From contig CAYZJC010000009.1 in the NCBI GenBank assembly GCA_964478775.1, positions 1 to 52,276 on the forward strand: a stretch of 52,276 nt of DNA. Reading direction: 5' to 3'. Position 1 is the stretch's first letter. Each line of letters starts with the position of its first letter. A model generated the notes under the pieces. The model was not told where the DNA came from, made no database searches, and worked only from the letters and a program-made list of their open reading frames with translations. Of the stretch, positions 9,721 through 19,455 are shown in pieces. This DNA comes from PNMQ01 sp964478775 (lineage in GTDB: Bacteria; Pseudomonadota; Alphaproteobacteria; Paracaedibacterales; CAIOTO01). Position numbers and translations under genes: made by a program.

Positions 9721-10767
9721 ATGTCACTCAAACTTTCAGATTTAAACACAAGGTCCTTAGAAGTCTTTCGTGAAATCATCGAGGCTTTTATTGAAACAGG
9801 TGAACCCGTTGGTTCTAGAACCTTATCAAGGCGTTTAAAGAATCCGCTTTCACCTGCAACCATTCGTAACGTTATGGCAGACCTTGAAGATTCAGGCTTG
9901 CTTTACGCACCGCATACCTCTGCTGGAAGACTGCCGACAGATGATGGCCTTCGCTTCTTTGTTGATGGCCTTTTGGAAATAGGCGACCTTAACCTTGCAG
10001 ACAGAGAAGAAATTGAAAGGCGTTGCCGTGCTGAAAACTTAAGTGTAGATGGTGTGTTAGAAGAAGCATCACGCATGCTATCTGGCTTGTCTTGCTGTGC
10101 AGGCCTTGTCATGACACCAAAAACAAATGCACCCTTAAAGCATTTAGAATTTGTTCCCCTAGGAGCGTCAAGAGTACTGGCAGTTCTGATTGCAATGGAC
10201 GGCACAATTGAAAACCGTATTCTGCAATTACCCGAACCTATTTCACCTTCTATTTTAAATGAAGCCTCAAACTATATAAGTTCAAGAATATATGGTAGAA
10301 CCTTAGAAGAAGCTAAGGCAATTATTGAAAAAGAAATGCTTCAACATAACGAACAGCTCAATATATTAACAACAAAAGTGATTGAAATGGGCCTTGGGGT
10401 CTGGGCTGGAGACGAAGTCAACCCTAGATCCCTCATTATTAAAGGGCAATCTAACCTGCTTGAAAATGTAACTGAAATTCAAGACCTCGACCACATTAGG
10501 TCGTTGTTCCAAGTTTTAGATACGAAAGATTCGCTGATGCAACTTTTAAATGCGTCGATACTGGCTGATGGGGTTAAAATATTCATAGGTTCTGAAAACA
10601 GTTTATTTAGACTTTCTGGCTGTTCAATGGTTGTATCTCCTTACAGTAATAATGAACAAAAAATTATTGGTGCCATTGGTGTTGTGGGGCCATCACGTAT
10701 GAACTATAGCCGCATTATTCCCTTGGTCGACTATACAGCAAAAATTGTTGGTAAAATTATCGGATAA
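9721..10767 (+). CDS. hrcA: Heat-inducible transcription repressor HrcA
   Basis: HrcA represses chaperone genes by binding CIRCE inverted repeats. The 348-residue protein has the N-terminal winged-helix signature ETGEPVGSRTLSRRL followed by SPATIRNVMADLEDSGLL, then PHTSAGRLPTDDGLRFFVD, the hallmark of the family. The C-terminal GAF-like domain ends with GVVGPSRMNYSRIIPLVDY, also typical. Its usual neighbour grpE is absent; it stands alone between secF and aspS. I found no CIRCE element (TTAGCACTC-N9-GAGTGCTAA) in the window, so its targets, probably groESL, lie elsewhere. Confidence 0.95.
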   Translation: MSLKLSDLNTRSLEVFREIIEAFIETGEPVGSRTLSRRLKNPLSPATIRNVMADLEDSGLLYAPHTSAGRLPTDDGLRFFVDGLLEIGDLNLADREEIERRCRAENLSVDGVLEEASRMLSGLSCCAGLVMTPKTNAPLKHLEFVPLGASRVLAVLIAMDGTIENRILQLPEPISPSILNEASNYISSRIYGRTLEEAKAIIEKEMLQHNEQLNILTTKVIEMGLGVWAGDEVNPRSLIIKGQSNLLENVTEIQDLDHIRSLFQVLDTKDSLMQLLNASILADGVKIFIGSENSLFRLSGCSMVVSPYSNNEQKIIGAIGVVGPSRMNYSRIIPLVDYTAKIVGKIIG

Positions 10768-11177
10768 ATATCAGTATCTGGCCTACAAATTAAATAATCA
10801 TTAATAATTTCACTATAAAACACAAAATAAATCTAGATGAATCATGCGCATAATCCATCACTTTTAACGGTAAAGGTGGGATAAAGGGAGAATTTGGTGG
10901 AGCCTTCCTTTTGGGAAAATATTTTTTCCACCCACAATGGTGGTTGGGGGTGGGATTCGATCTGAATTTAAAAAAATTAGTAAAATTAAACACAATTTTT
11001 TATGGTATAGCAACTTACCTACACGCACCAATTTAAACAAATTCAGTCTATGTATTTTGTCAAAAGCATCGCAGCTTACACTCTACACAAAAGCAATCCA
11101 TTATTTTTTGTTAGATTTCCCATGACTTAAATGGTAATCTCAAATCAAAATCTCTTTATACTTATTAGGAAAAATTT
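10768..11177. other. Gene-free stretch with C/G-rich hairpin
   Basis: About 410 bases without a convincing gene. A patch at 10875-10960 is much richer in G and C than its AT-rich surroundings. It includes an 8-bp stem (TTCCACCC at 10926-10933 with GGGTGGGA at 10948-10955). The patch could form a structured terminator for hrcA or be a decayed palindromic repeat. The remainder is AT-rich leader of aspS, in which I see no clear promoter. Confidence 0.5.
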
Positions 11178-13031
11178 ATGTCAGTTGCGCCTGTTTTAAC
11201 GTCAATTTACCGCACACATACTTTAGCGCAGCTTCGCGCACAAGATGAAGGTACAACCGTCACACTATCTGGCTGGGTTCACAGAAAACGTGACCATGGT
11301 AATTTAATTTTTATTGACTTGCGTGACCACTATGGTATCACCCAATGCGTCATTGACAGCGACTCAAAGGCATATCAAACAGTTGCAAACGCACGTGTTG
11401 AAACCGTTTTAAAAATTACTGGCAAAGTTGTGTTGCGCACCCCTGACACCATTAATGACAAACTGCAAACAGGTAAGATTGAAGTTGTTGTAGAGGATGT
11501 GGAAGTGCTGTCTACTGCAGATGTGTTGCCACTACAAGTAAATGCTGACAGTGAATTTCCAGAAGAAACCCGCCTCACCTATCGCTTTTTAGATTTGCGT
11601 CGCGAAAAACTGCACCAAAATATTGTACTACGTTCAAAATTCATTCATTCCCTTCGTTGCCGCATGATTGAACAAGGCTTTATGGAATTTCAAACACCAA
11701 TTTTGACATCTTCTTCCCCTGAAGGTGCACGAGACTATTTGGTACCAAGCCGTATTCACCCAGGTCAATTTTATGCTTTGCCACAAGCACCGCAACAATT
11801 TAAGCAACTATTGATGGTAGCTGGTTTTGACCGTTACTTTCAAATTGCCCCCTGCTTTCGCGATGAAGACGCCAGGGCAGACCGTTCACCAGGTGAATTT
11901 TACCAATTAGATCTTGAAATGTCTTTTGTAACACAAGAAGATGTATTTAATGTTGCAGAACCCGTATTGTCTGGCTTGTTCCATGAATTTGCAAATGGCA
12001 GAGCCGTTACACAAGGTTCCTTTCCACGTATTGCTTATAATGATGCGATGTTGCAATATGGCTGCGATAAGCCAGATTTAAGAAACCCCATTTTAATTGC
12101 TGACGTCACAGAAGTCTTTAAAGGGTCTTCCTTTGGTATATTTGCAAACGCCATTGAAAAAGGCAGCATTGTTCGCGCAATTCCAGCACCAAAAGCTGCA
12201 ACGCAACCAAGAAGATTCTTTGATAAACTCAATAGCTGGGCACAAGAACAAGGCATGGCTGGCCTTGGCTACATCACCTTCGATGAAACAGAAGCCAAAG
12301 GACCTATTGCAAAATTCCTAGACACTGACCGTCAAGCTTTGCTTAAAACATTAGCAAATGTTGGTGCAGGTGATAGTGTGTTTTTCGTATGTGACAAGCC
12401 AGCACAAGCTGCAAAGAATGCAGGTCTTGCAAGAAACCGCGTAGGCCAAGAGCTTGATATCGTTGAAAAGAATGCCTTTAGATTCTGCTGGATTGTCGAT
12501 TACCCAATGTATGAAATTGACGAAGCAACTGGCAAACTAGACTTTTCTCACAACCCATTTTCAATGCCACAAGGCGGCCTTGAAGCGTTGAACACGAAAG
12601 ACCCTCTAGACATTTACGCCTACCAATATGATATAGTCTGTAATGGTATTGAACTCTGTAGCGGTGCAATTCGTAACCACCTTCCAGATGTGATGTATAA
12701 AGCCTTTGGTTTAGTAGGTTATAGCCAAGATGACGTTGACGAAAAGTTTGCAGGTATGATTAATGCCTTTAAGTTTGGTGCACCGCCCCACGGTGGATGC
12801 GCCCCTGGGATAGACCGTATGGTTATGCTGCTTGCAGATGAACCAAACATTCGTGAAGTCATTGCATTCCCACTGAACCAACAAGCACAAGACTTAATGA
12901 TGAAAGCCCCATCACCCATTCCAGCTGAACGCCTTCGTGAATTACACTTAAATGTTCAATTGCCAAAGCCAAAAGAAGTTGTTGTGAAAATGACAAATAC
13001 AACTGGCACTGATACCGCTCAAGGGAATTAA
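11178..13031 (+). CDS. aspS: Aspartyl-tRNA synthetase
   Basis: Class II synthetase charging tRNA-Asp (or tRNA-Asx). The 617 residues match the bacterial-type enzyme. The N-terminal OB fold (TVTLSGWVHRKRDHGNLIF) is followed by motif 2 (FRDEDARADRSPGEFYQLD, about residue 232), the GAD insertion domain, and motif 3 (GCAPGIDRMVMLLAD, about residue 540). The ATG at 11178 has an AGGA ribosome binding site. The stop codon is three bases before ruvC, suggesting coupled translation. Whether it is discriminating cannot be told by eye. Confidence 0.96.
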   Translation: MSVAPVLTSIYRTHTLAQLRAQDEGTTVTLSGWVHRKRDHGNLIFIDLRDHYGITQCVIDSDSKAYQTVANARVETVLKITGKVVLRTPDTINDKLQTGKIEVVVEDVEVLSTADVLPLQVNADSEFPEETRLTYRFLDLRREKLHQNIVLRSKFIHSLRCRMIEQGFMEFQTPILTSSSPEGARDYLVPSRIHPGQFYALPQAPQQFKQLLMVAGFDRYFQIAPCFRDEDARADRSPGEFYQLDLEMSFVTQEDVFNVAEPVLSGLFHEFANGRAVTQGSFPRIAYNDAMLQYGCDKPDLRNPILIADVTEVFKGSSFGIFANAIEKGSIVRAIPAPKAATQPRRFFDKLNSWAQEQGMAGLGYITFDETEAKGPIAKFLDTDRQALLKTLANVGAGDSVFFVCDKPAQAAKNAGLARNRVGQELDIVEKNAFRFCWIVDYPMYEIDEATGKLDFSHNPFSMPQGGLEALNTKDPLDIYAYQYDIVCNGIELCSGAIRNHLPDVMYKAFGLVGYSQDDVDEKFAGMINAFKFGAPPHGGCAPGIDRMVMLLADEPNIREVIAFPLNQQAQDLMMKAPSPIPAERLRELHLNVQLPKPKEVVVKMTNTTGTDTAQGN

Positions 13032-13034
13032 ACT

Positions 13035-13556
13035 GTGGTTGCACGTGTTGTAAAAATACTGGGGCTTGACCCTGGCCTTCGCCATACGGGGTGGGGCCTT
13101 ATATCAACGTGTGCAAATGCATTAACTTATGTAGATTGTGGGGTAATTAATACCCCCGCTAATCTCGACTCTATGGCGGACCGTTTAACCTACCTTCATG
13201 AGAATTTAAAATTGGTCATTGAACGCCTACATCCCCATGAAGCAGTGGTAGAAGAAACATTCGTTAACCAAAACCCTGCATCAGCACTAAAACTTGGTAT
13301 GGCAAGAGGCATTGTCCTCATGACACCTTGTCAAGCTGGCGTGCCTGTGTTTTCCTACACAGCAAACATGGTCAAAAAATCTGTCGTTGGAGCTGGTCAT
13401 GCCGATAAAGACCAAGTCATGATGATGGTTAAAAGATTTATGCCAACCATACCTTTAAAAATTTCACATGACGCTGCAGATGCTTTAGCTGTCGCTATTT
13501 GCCATGCCCATCACCGCCAAATGTCAGTTATCACACAAGCTTTAAGACAGAAATAA
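13035..13556 (+). CDS. ruvC: Crossover junction endodeoxyribonuclease RuvC
   Basis: Resolves Holliday junctions with RuvAB. The 173-residue product has the RNase H-like catalytic residues: Asp12 in ILGLDPGLRHTGWGL, Glu73 in VVEETFVN, and the C-terminal acidic pair in HDAADALAVAICH. The start is GTG at 13035, three bases after aspS. ruvB is present 12 kb away in the window, but ruvA is not seen here, so the ruv genes are dispersed. Confidence 0.95.
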   Translation: MVARVVKILGLDPGLRHTGWGLISTCANALTYVDCGVINTPANLDSMADRLTYLHENLKLVIERLHPHEAVVEETFVNQNPASALKLGMARGIVLMTPCQAGVPVFSYTANMVKKSVVGAGHADKDQVMMMVKRFMPTIPLKISHDAADALAVAICHAHHRQMSVITQALRQK

Positions 13557-13699
13557 GCAGCTTATTACCATAAATTAAAATAAGTCCTAGGGCTCATCCT
13601 AAAAAAGCGCTATAAATATAACAGTGTGATTCTTGGTCCATTGCCAACTTCACTCAACCAGAATAGGCAACACCGTGTTAAATATTATTTAGGTTATTT

Positions 13700-14710
13700 A
13701 TGCAAACCCAATTTATGAGACGTCTTCGTATTTTTAAAACACATAAACGTGGCTATTATTCAGCTTGTTTATTTGCTCTCGTTTTGCTTATATCAACTCT
13801 CGCGCCTTTAATTGCCAATGAAAAACCAATTTTAATTTACACACAAAGTAAACTCTATTTTCCCATTTTAAAGCCCTACACAGAACAAGAATTTGGTGGC
13901 ATATTACAAACACAAGCTAATTATCGTGACCCTGAAGTTAAAGCCATGATTAAAAAATCAGGGTGGGCTCTTTTTGCCCCAATCCACTTTAGTCCCCAAA
14001 CCATTAACTACACGTTACCTGAAGGTGCGCCATCTGCCCCTACAACAGAAAACTACCTTGGAACAGATGACCAGGGACGCGACATTGCAACACGCCTTTT
14101 ATATGGGCTTCGTATGTCAGTCTTCTTTGGCCTTGCCTTAACACTTGCATCTGCAATTATTGGGGTTTTAATTGGGGGTGCACAAGGATACTTAGGTGGA
14201 AAGATTGACCTTATCGGTCAACGCCTTACGGAGATCTGGCAAGGCTTACCTGTGTTATATGTCTTAATGATTTTATCCAGCTTAATTATTCCAGGGTTCT
14301 GGTGGCTTTTAGGAATCATGATGCTATTTAACTGGATGATGTTAGCCAATGTGATAAGGGCTGAGTTTGTAAAAACCAGATCGCAAGATTATATCAAAGC
14401 CGCACGTTCTCTTGGCCTTTCAACATATACAATTTTAACCCGCCACATGCTGCCTAACGCAATGGTAACGCTTATCACCTACATTCCCTTTTTATTAAAT
14501 GCATCAATTAGCACATTAACATCACTAGACTTTCTGGGCTTTGGCCTCCCCTCAGGCGAACCTTCTTTAGGCGAACTTGTTTTACAAGCTAAGAACAATC
14601 CCAATTGCTGGTGGATAGGCTTTACCGCATTTTTAAGTATAGCAAGTTTACTAACAATGCTAAGTTTTATTGCTGAAGCCCTGCGAGATGCGCTAGATCC
14701 ACGCTCCTAA
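13700..14710 (+). CDS. yejE: Peptide ABC transporter permease, YejE type
   Basis: Inner-membrane permease of the dipeptide/oligopeptide class. The 336 residues include an N-terminal membrane helix, a long periplasmic loop, the family motif NYLGTDDQGRDIATRLLYG near residue 117, and the EAA loop that contacts the ATPase (DYIKAARSLGLSTYTIL, near residue 231). YejE is favoured by the long first loop and by the downstream YejA-like binding protein. yejB and the ATPase gene yejF, normally adjacent, are absent here. asd is inserted between yejE and yejA. Confidence 0.85.
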   Translation: MQTQFMRRLRIFKTHKRGYYSACLFALVLLISTLAPLIANEKPILIYTQSKLYFPILKPYTEQEFGGILQTQANYRDPEVKAMIKKSGWALFAPIHFSPQTINYTLPEGAPSAPTTENYLGTDDQGRDIATRLLYGLRMSVFFGLALTLASAIIGVLIGGAQGYLGGKIDLIGQRLTEIWQGLPVLYVLMILSSLIIPGFWWLLGIMMLFNWMMLANVIRAEFVKTRSQDYIKAARSLGLSTYTILTRHMLPNAMVTLITYIPFLLNASISTLTSLDFLGFGLPSGEPSLGELVLQAKNNPNCWWIGFTAFLSIASLLTMLSFIAEALRDALDPRS

Positions 14711-14760
14711 TACATTAACGCTCATTTTACCCCTGCATTCATTCAAAGAAAGAAACAAGT

Positions 14761-15846
14761 ATGGAAAATCAAACAGTGCCAACAGAACACAGCCCAATTA
14801 AAGTTCCGTTTAAAAAATTACGTTTTGCTGTAGTTGGCGCTACTGGGGCTGTAGGCCGAAATCTTTTATCTGTTTTGCATGACGAGGGGATACCAGCACA
14901 ACAAGTAGTGCCCATTGCCAGTGGTAACAGTCGTCATACAACCATTAGCTATGGTGAAGATGATGAAATTAAACTCCATAAACTTGACGGATTTGAGTTT
15001 TCAAATATCGATATCGCTTTTTTTGCTATTGATGCAGCGTTGGCAAAGGTCTATGTACCCATAGCAACCCAGCATGGTGCCCTTGTGATTGATAAATCCT
15101 CTCATTACAGACAAGACAGTGAAGTGCCACTCATTGTGCCTGAAGTAAACCCACAAGACCTGTCATATACAGATAAAAAATATATTATCAGCAATCCTAA
15201 TTGTTCAACTATCCCCATGGTTGCTGCCTTAAAACCTATCCATGATATCAACCCCATTAAACGCATTGTGGTTTCAACATATCAGTCTGTTTCGGGTGCT
15301 GGTAAAATAGCTATGGACCTTTTATTCAATGAGACAAAAGCAGTACTCATGAATCAAGTTGCGCATGAAAATGATGTCTTTACAAAACCTATTTCCTTTA
15401 ACGTGATTCCCCATATTGATGACTTTTTAGATTCAGGCGACACAAAGGAAGAAATGAAGATGGTGCTTGAAACTAAAAAAATTCTTGACCAAGATATAGC
15501 CGTTCATGCCACATGCGTAAGGGTACCAGTATTTATTGGTCATTCCTTATCATTAAATATTGAACTAACAAAAAATCTTGACCTGAAAGCTATTCAAAAA
15601 GCCTTAAAACACGCACCTGGACTACAGTTTACAATACATGAAGATGAATACATAACCCCTATAGAAGCAGCGCAAGAAGACGCAATTTATGTATGTCGTT
15701 TAAGACAAGATACGTCAGTACCTTCAGGAATTGCCCTTTGGGTGGTAACAGATAATATGCGAAAAGGGGCCGCATTAAATGGTGTGCAAATTGCAAAATT
15801 GGTGTGTAAATCATTTGCGCATCTTATTCGCAATTTTAAGCAATAA
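14761..15846 (+). CDS. asd: Aspartate-semialdehyde dehydrogenase
   Basis: Reduces aspartyl phosphate to the semialdehyde, the entry to diaminopimelate/lysine and hence peptidoglycan. The 361 residues show the NADP-binding VVGATGAVGRNLLSVL (residues 24-39), the catalytic cysteine Cys148 in ISNPNCSTIP, and the downstream YQSVSGAGK motif. About 20 residues at the N-terminus precede the conserved core. It lies between yejE and yejA on the same strand with gaps of 50 and 18 bases, so the three probably form one transcript. Retention suggests that the cell makes its own peptidoglycan precursor. Confidence 0.94.
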   Translation: MENQTVPTEHSPIKVPFKKLRFAVVGATGAVGRNLLSVLHDEGIPAQQVVPIASGNSRHTTISYGEDDEIKLHKLDGFEFSNIDIAFFAIDAALAKVYVPIATQHGALVIDKSSHYRQDSEVPLIVPEVNPQDLSYTDKKYIISNPNCSTIPMVAALKPIHDINPIKRIVVSTYQSVSGAGKIAMDLLFNETKAVLMNQVAHENDVFTKPISFNVIPHIDDFLDSGDTKEEMKMVLETKKILDQDIAVHATCVRVPVFIGHSLSLNIELTKNLDLKAIQKALKHAPGLQFTIHEDEYITPIEAAQEDAIYVCRLRQDTSVPSGIALWVVTDNMRKGAALNGVQIAKLVCKSFAHLIRNFKQ

Positions 15847-15864
15847 TATTTAGGTATAAAAATA

Positions 15865-17763
15865 ATGATTTTGAATAGAATGGAGAAAAAACCCATCATT
15901 TCCAAATTAATTAAAGGCTTTAGTGTCGTCATGATAGTGGGCATGATGGTTTGCTTAACCTTAACAAAAGGGCATTGCTCAAAGCCGCCAATGCAAAGTC
16001 AGATGATAACCACAACCACGCTCACAGCTTTAGGGTCAGCCGATTATAGCTATAGAAAGCTCGTCAACCTGAATGCCCCTAAGGGGGGAATGCTGCGCCT
16101 TGCAACAGTGGGCACCTTTGACAGCTTAAACCCCCTATCACTGTTTGGCTTGCCCATTCAATATATGAATATCACTTATGAATCTTTAATGTATAGATCG
16201 CCGGTTGAACCCTTTACCTTATACTGCTTAATTGCACAAAAAGTTGAAGTCTCTCCTGACAAAAGCCGCATCATTTTCTACCTAAGGCATGATGTTAAGT
16301 TTCATGATGGCACACCTTTAACCACTGCAGACATACAAGCCACCCTTGAAACCTTAAAAGAAAAGGGATTGCCACGGTATAAAAATTTATATAAGAAAAT
16401 TAAAAGTATTAAAATTAAAGATGACTACACAATCGAATTTGAATTTAACCCCATGGAAGGGGTTACACCCATTCAGTATAACCCAGAAGTTCCGATGAGT
16501 CTGGCCTTAGTGCCTATTTTTTCAAAACATCAGCTAGCCTCATTAGACTTTTCCAACAGTGCACTAACCCCCTTAATGGGAACAGGGCCTTACCAGGTAG
16601 ATACCGTAGACCCAGGGCGCATAATCACGTTCAAGCGCAATGCAAATTACTGGGGCGCAACTGTTGACATTAATCTAGGTCGCTTTAACTTTGACAACAT
16701 CTCTATTGAATATTTTAAAAATTCAAACGCCCTATTCCAAGGGTTCTTTGCCAATTTGTATGATGTGTATTTTGAAACAAACCCCTACCAATGGAAACAC
16801 GGATACAATCTAAAAGCAGTGAAATCGGGTAATGTGGTGAAAGTGAATATGCAACACAATAGGCCCGTTCTGGTGCGCAATATGATTATGAATGCAAGAC
16901 GCCCCTTGTTTAAAGACATTGAATTAAGGCGCGCACTCGTCCTCGCTTTTGATGCCTACACTTATAACAAAATGATTTTTGGTGGAGATATGCAAGTACC
17001 ACACAGTTTATTTGCAAACACTGAACTTGCACATCAAGGCCCTGCCGTTGGTGAAGAACTTATCAAACTACAAAAATACCAAAGCCAACTCCCACCAGCT
17101 GTGTATGACAGAACAATTTCGACCGCTTTTACCCCAGCCTTTACGCGTGGTAATGGTGACCATCGTCAAAACCTCATTGAAGCCGCAAATATTTTAGATG
17201 CCGCTGGCTATAAAATGGTTAAGGGTAAACGCATGACAAAAGAAGGTAAACCTTTAGTGATATCATTCATGATTAAGGATGATAAAGTTGAAAAAATAGC
17301 CTTATATTACCGTGAAAATTTAAAGCGTCTAGGTATTAAGCTATTCATTCGTAAATGCGACCCTAACGCTTATGAAAAACATGTGATGGATTTTGATTTC
17401 GATATTATCTTACATCACTGGGCAAATTCCTTATCGCCCAGCACAGAACAAATTTACTTTTTTGGTCAAAAGTATGCATATGTGAAAGGGGCCAGTAATT
17501 ATATTGGTATTGATGACCCCGTTGCTGAAGGTCTTGCAACCGACTTATCTGCCGTGCAAACAAGACATGATCAAGTCATTGCAGCCCATGCACTAGACAG
17601 GTATATCATGCATCAATGCTATCAAATTCCTGTAAGCTATGACAACACCCTAAGGTTTGCCTACTGGAAAGACAAAGTGGATTTTCCACAATTAGAAGCC
17701 GATAAAGATATGGATATTATGACCCGTGGTTGGGCCAAAATCAATCACACCCCTACCCCTTAA
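15865..17763 (+). CDS. yejA: Peptide ABC transporter substrate-binding protein, YejA-like
   Basis: Periplasmic binding protein of family SBP_bac_5. The 632-residue product has a membrane/signal segment (VVMIVGMMVCLTLTKGHCS, about residues 21-39), then the YejA-type opening NAPKGGMLRLATVGTFDSLN (about residue 71) and the family core FYLRHDVKFHDGTPLTTADI. Start at ATG 15865 or the in-frame ATG 15880; no decisive ribosome binding site is visible. With yejE upstream it should feed peptides to an ABC importer whose other subunits lie elsewhere. Peptide import would suit an intracellular or scavenging lifestyle. Confidence 0.85.
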   Translation: MILNRMEKKPIISKLIKGFSVVMIVGMMVCLTLTKGHCSKPPMQSQMITTTTLTALGSADYSYRKLVNLNAPKGGMLRLATVGTFDSLNPLSLFGLPIQYMNITYESLMYRSPVEPFTLYCLIAQKVEVSPDKSRIIFYLRHDVKFHDGTPLTTADIQATLETLKEKGLPRYKNLYKKIKSIKIKDDYTIEFEFNPMEGVTPIQYNPEVPMSLALVPIFSKHQLASLDFSNSALTPLMGTGPYQVDTVDPGRIITFKRNANYWGATVDINLGRFNFDNISIEYFKNSNALFQGFFANLYDVYFETNPYQWKHGYNLKAVKSGNVVKVNMQHNRPVLVRNMIMNARRPLFKDIELRRALVLAFDAYTYNKMIFGGDMQVPHSLFANTELAHQGPAVGEELIKLQKYQSQLPPAVYDRTISTAFTPAFTRGNGDHRQNLIEAANILDAAGYKMVKGKRMTKEGKPLVISFMIKDDKVEKIALYYRENLKRLGIKLFIRKCDPNAYEKHVMDFDFDIILHHWANSLSPSTEQIYFFGQKYAYVKGASNYIGIDDPVAEGLATDLSAVQTRHDQVIAAHALDRYIMHQCYQIPVSYDNTLRFAYWKDKVDFPQLEADKDMDIMTRGWAKINHTPTP

Positions 17764-17789
17764 AATTATCAACCATAAGGAAAAAACAA

Positions 17790-19256
17790 ATGTTAAAAAT
17801 AATAAAATGGTTTGTGTTAAGTCTACTGCTAGCCCTATTGGCAGCAGGTGGAACAGTGCTATATTTTGTAAACAATCTGCCACAAGAACTCATTAAAACA
17901 AAAATATCGACCGCTATTTCCCAAAATGCTGACATTGAAGTAAAAATAAAGGGTGACCTTGACCTTTCTTTGGTCCCAAGCTTAGCATTCACTTTAAATG
18001 ACATTAATGTGCATGAGAAAAAAAACAACAAGCTATTAGCGCATATTAAAACATTCAGTTTATCTTTAAAGTTACACCAATTATGGCACATCATTCGCCA
18101 TATCAAAGAAATTGACACTGTCATTTTGCAAAGCCCTAAGATTGAAGCAAATCTTACCATTGACCATATGCTAGAGCAAAAACACCAAGTCGTTAATTTA
18201 AGGGTATGCCAAGAAGGCGGTCAAACGAAAGGCACACTTTGCACCACTCCATTACAAAAAAGTAAAGGCCTACACCTTGACCTGCATTTTAAAGCAGCCC
18301 CATTGACAGCTCTTCAAAACCACCCCCTTCACCTTCATATTAAACAAGCAAAGTTTGATATGCACCAACTACAAGGGGTAATGACAATCATGCTTAATAA
18401 TAAAACCTTTACTTTGAGAAAAGGAAAGGCCACCCTTAATTTACAATCAAACTATCAATTTGACCAGCTCACCTTCCAAGGTAAATACAGTGATACCCCC
18501 AATAACTCACCAAAGTTGATGCTAGAAAAAATTGCAGCCAGATTTGCTGATGGTACCATTCAAGGAAAAACAATATATACCCCTGCCTCATCTTCCCTGC
18601 AAGCAGATATGACAATTTCTGGGGTGAATTTACCAAAAGGCTTTCCAGCTTTAAAAGAACATATGCCAAAAGGCATTGCAACTATTCAATTATCATTACA
18701 GTCCAATATAGCTGCAAAAAACATTCAACAAGCAACGACTGGCAACATTCATTTCACCATGAATAATGCAATTGTGAAAGGCCCCAACATTGAAGGACTC
18801 GTCAAAAAATTAAAGACCAGCAAATCTTTAGAAGACTTTTTATCTTTACAACAGATCTATAAGGAAAAAGTTGATATTCAAGTTAAAACATGTCAAGGCG
18901 ATTTGCATTTAAAAGACAGCCAAGTGAATGTTAAAAAACTAGAACTCTCACACTCAGACTTTACAACCCAAACTACAGGTACAATTAACCTTAACAATAA
19001 ACAAATGTCTTTGCAAACCAGCTTAAATATAGTCAATCAATCTAAAATCCCAACACTTGTTTTAGATGTTAAAGGGCTATATGACAACCCCATCGTTGGT
19101 TTAAATAGTAATTTTGTAAAAGGCTATATTAAACGAGAAGCCCCAAAACGTGTATTAAAAGAAGTGAAAAACAAAAAACTACTAGAAAAAGTCATGGGCA
19201 CAAAAGAAGCAGCTATTGTCGGCGGATTATTAGACAATCTATCAAAGAAGTTTTAG
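17790..19256 (+). CDS. AsmA-family protein
   Basis: The start chosen is ATG 17790 (MLKIIKWFVLSLLLALLAAG) because of AAGG nine bases upstream; earlier in-frame codons overlap yejA. The 488-residue protein has one N-terminal membrane helix and the AsmA opening ADIEVKIKGDLDLSLVPSLA near residue 47, followed by a long beta-rich periplasmic domain. The C-terminal part (NNAIVKGPNIEGLVKKLK) is typical of AsmA C-terminal domains. AsmA-like proteins are implicated in outer-membrane biogenesis and lipid transport. It follows yejA by 26 bases and may share its transcript. Confidence 0.8.
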   Translation: MLKIIKWFVLSLLLALLAAGGTVLYFVNNLPQELIKTKISTAISQNADIEVKIKGDLDLSLVPSLAFTLNDINVHEKKNNKLLAHIKTFSLSLKLHQLWHIIRHIKEIDTVILQSPKIEANLTIDHMLEQKHQVVNLRVCQEGGQTKGTLCTTPLQKSKGLHLDLHFKAAPLTALQNHPLHLHIKQAKFDMHQLQGVMTIMLNNKTFTLRKGKATLNLQSNYQFDQLTFQGKYSDTPNNSPKLMLEKIAARFADGTIQGKTIYTPASSSLQADMTISGVNLPKGFPALKEHMPKGIATIQLSLQSNIAAKNIQQATTGNIHFTMNNAIVKGPNIEGLVKKLKTSKSLEDFLSLQQIYKEKVDIQVKTCQGDLHLKDSQVNVKKLELSHSDFTTQTTGTINLNNKQMSLQTSLNIVNQSKIPTLVLDVKGLYDNPIVGLNSNFVKGYIKREAPKRVLKEVKNKKLLEKVMGTKEAAIVGGLLDNLSKKF

Positions 19257-19302
19257 TCAAAAACAACTTGAATAGGCGTGACTTAAAAAAATAGGGAAGG
19301 AT

Positions 19303-19379
19303 TGGTGGGCCCGGTAGGACTCGAACCTACGACAGCTCCGTTATGAGCGGAGGGTTCTAACCAACTGAACTACAGGCCC
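19303..19379 (-). tRNA. tRNA with CAU anticodon, probably tRNA-Ile2
   Basis: A 77-base cloverleaf reads on the minus strand, CCA included. Acceptor GGGCCTG pairs with CGGGCCC, the anticodon loop is CTCATAA on the stem CTCCG/CGGAG, and the T arm is GTAGG-TTCGAGT-CCTAC. CAU fits elongator Met or Ile2. C4-G69 and C5-G68 in the acceptor stem are features recognised by TilS in E. coli Ile2, and a tilS gene lies in this window, so Ile2 is favoured. The D stem is GTTC/GAAC rather than the common GCTC/GAGC. Confidence 0.9.
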
Positions 19380-19455
19380 AGAACTCTTACAGATTATCAT
19401 AACCAAACTTAAAAACGCAATGCTTTTCTTGTAAATGTAAACGGGTTTTGAACTT

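Noticed and set aside
10938..10962. Sequence like the reverse complement of a tRNA 3' end (GTGGGATTCGATC and a TGG nearby)
   Set aside because: The spacing to CCA is off by one, the T stem does not pair, and no other tRNA arm is present. An att-site remnant is possible but unsupported.
10790..10993. 67-codon minus-strand open frame after hrcA
   Set aside because: Proline-rich reading of the G/C-rich hairpin patch, with no ribosome binding site or family.
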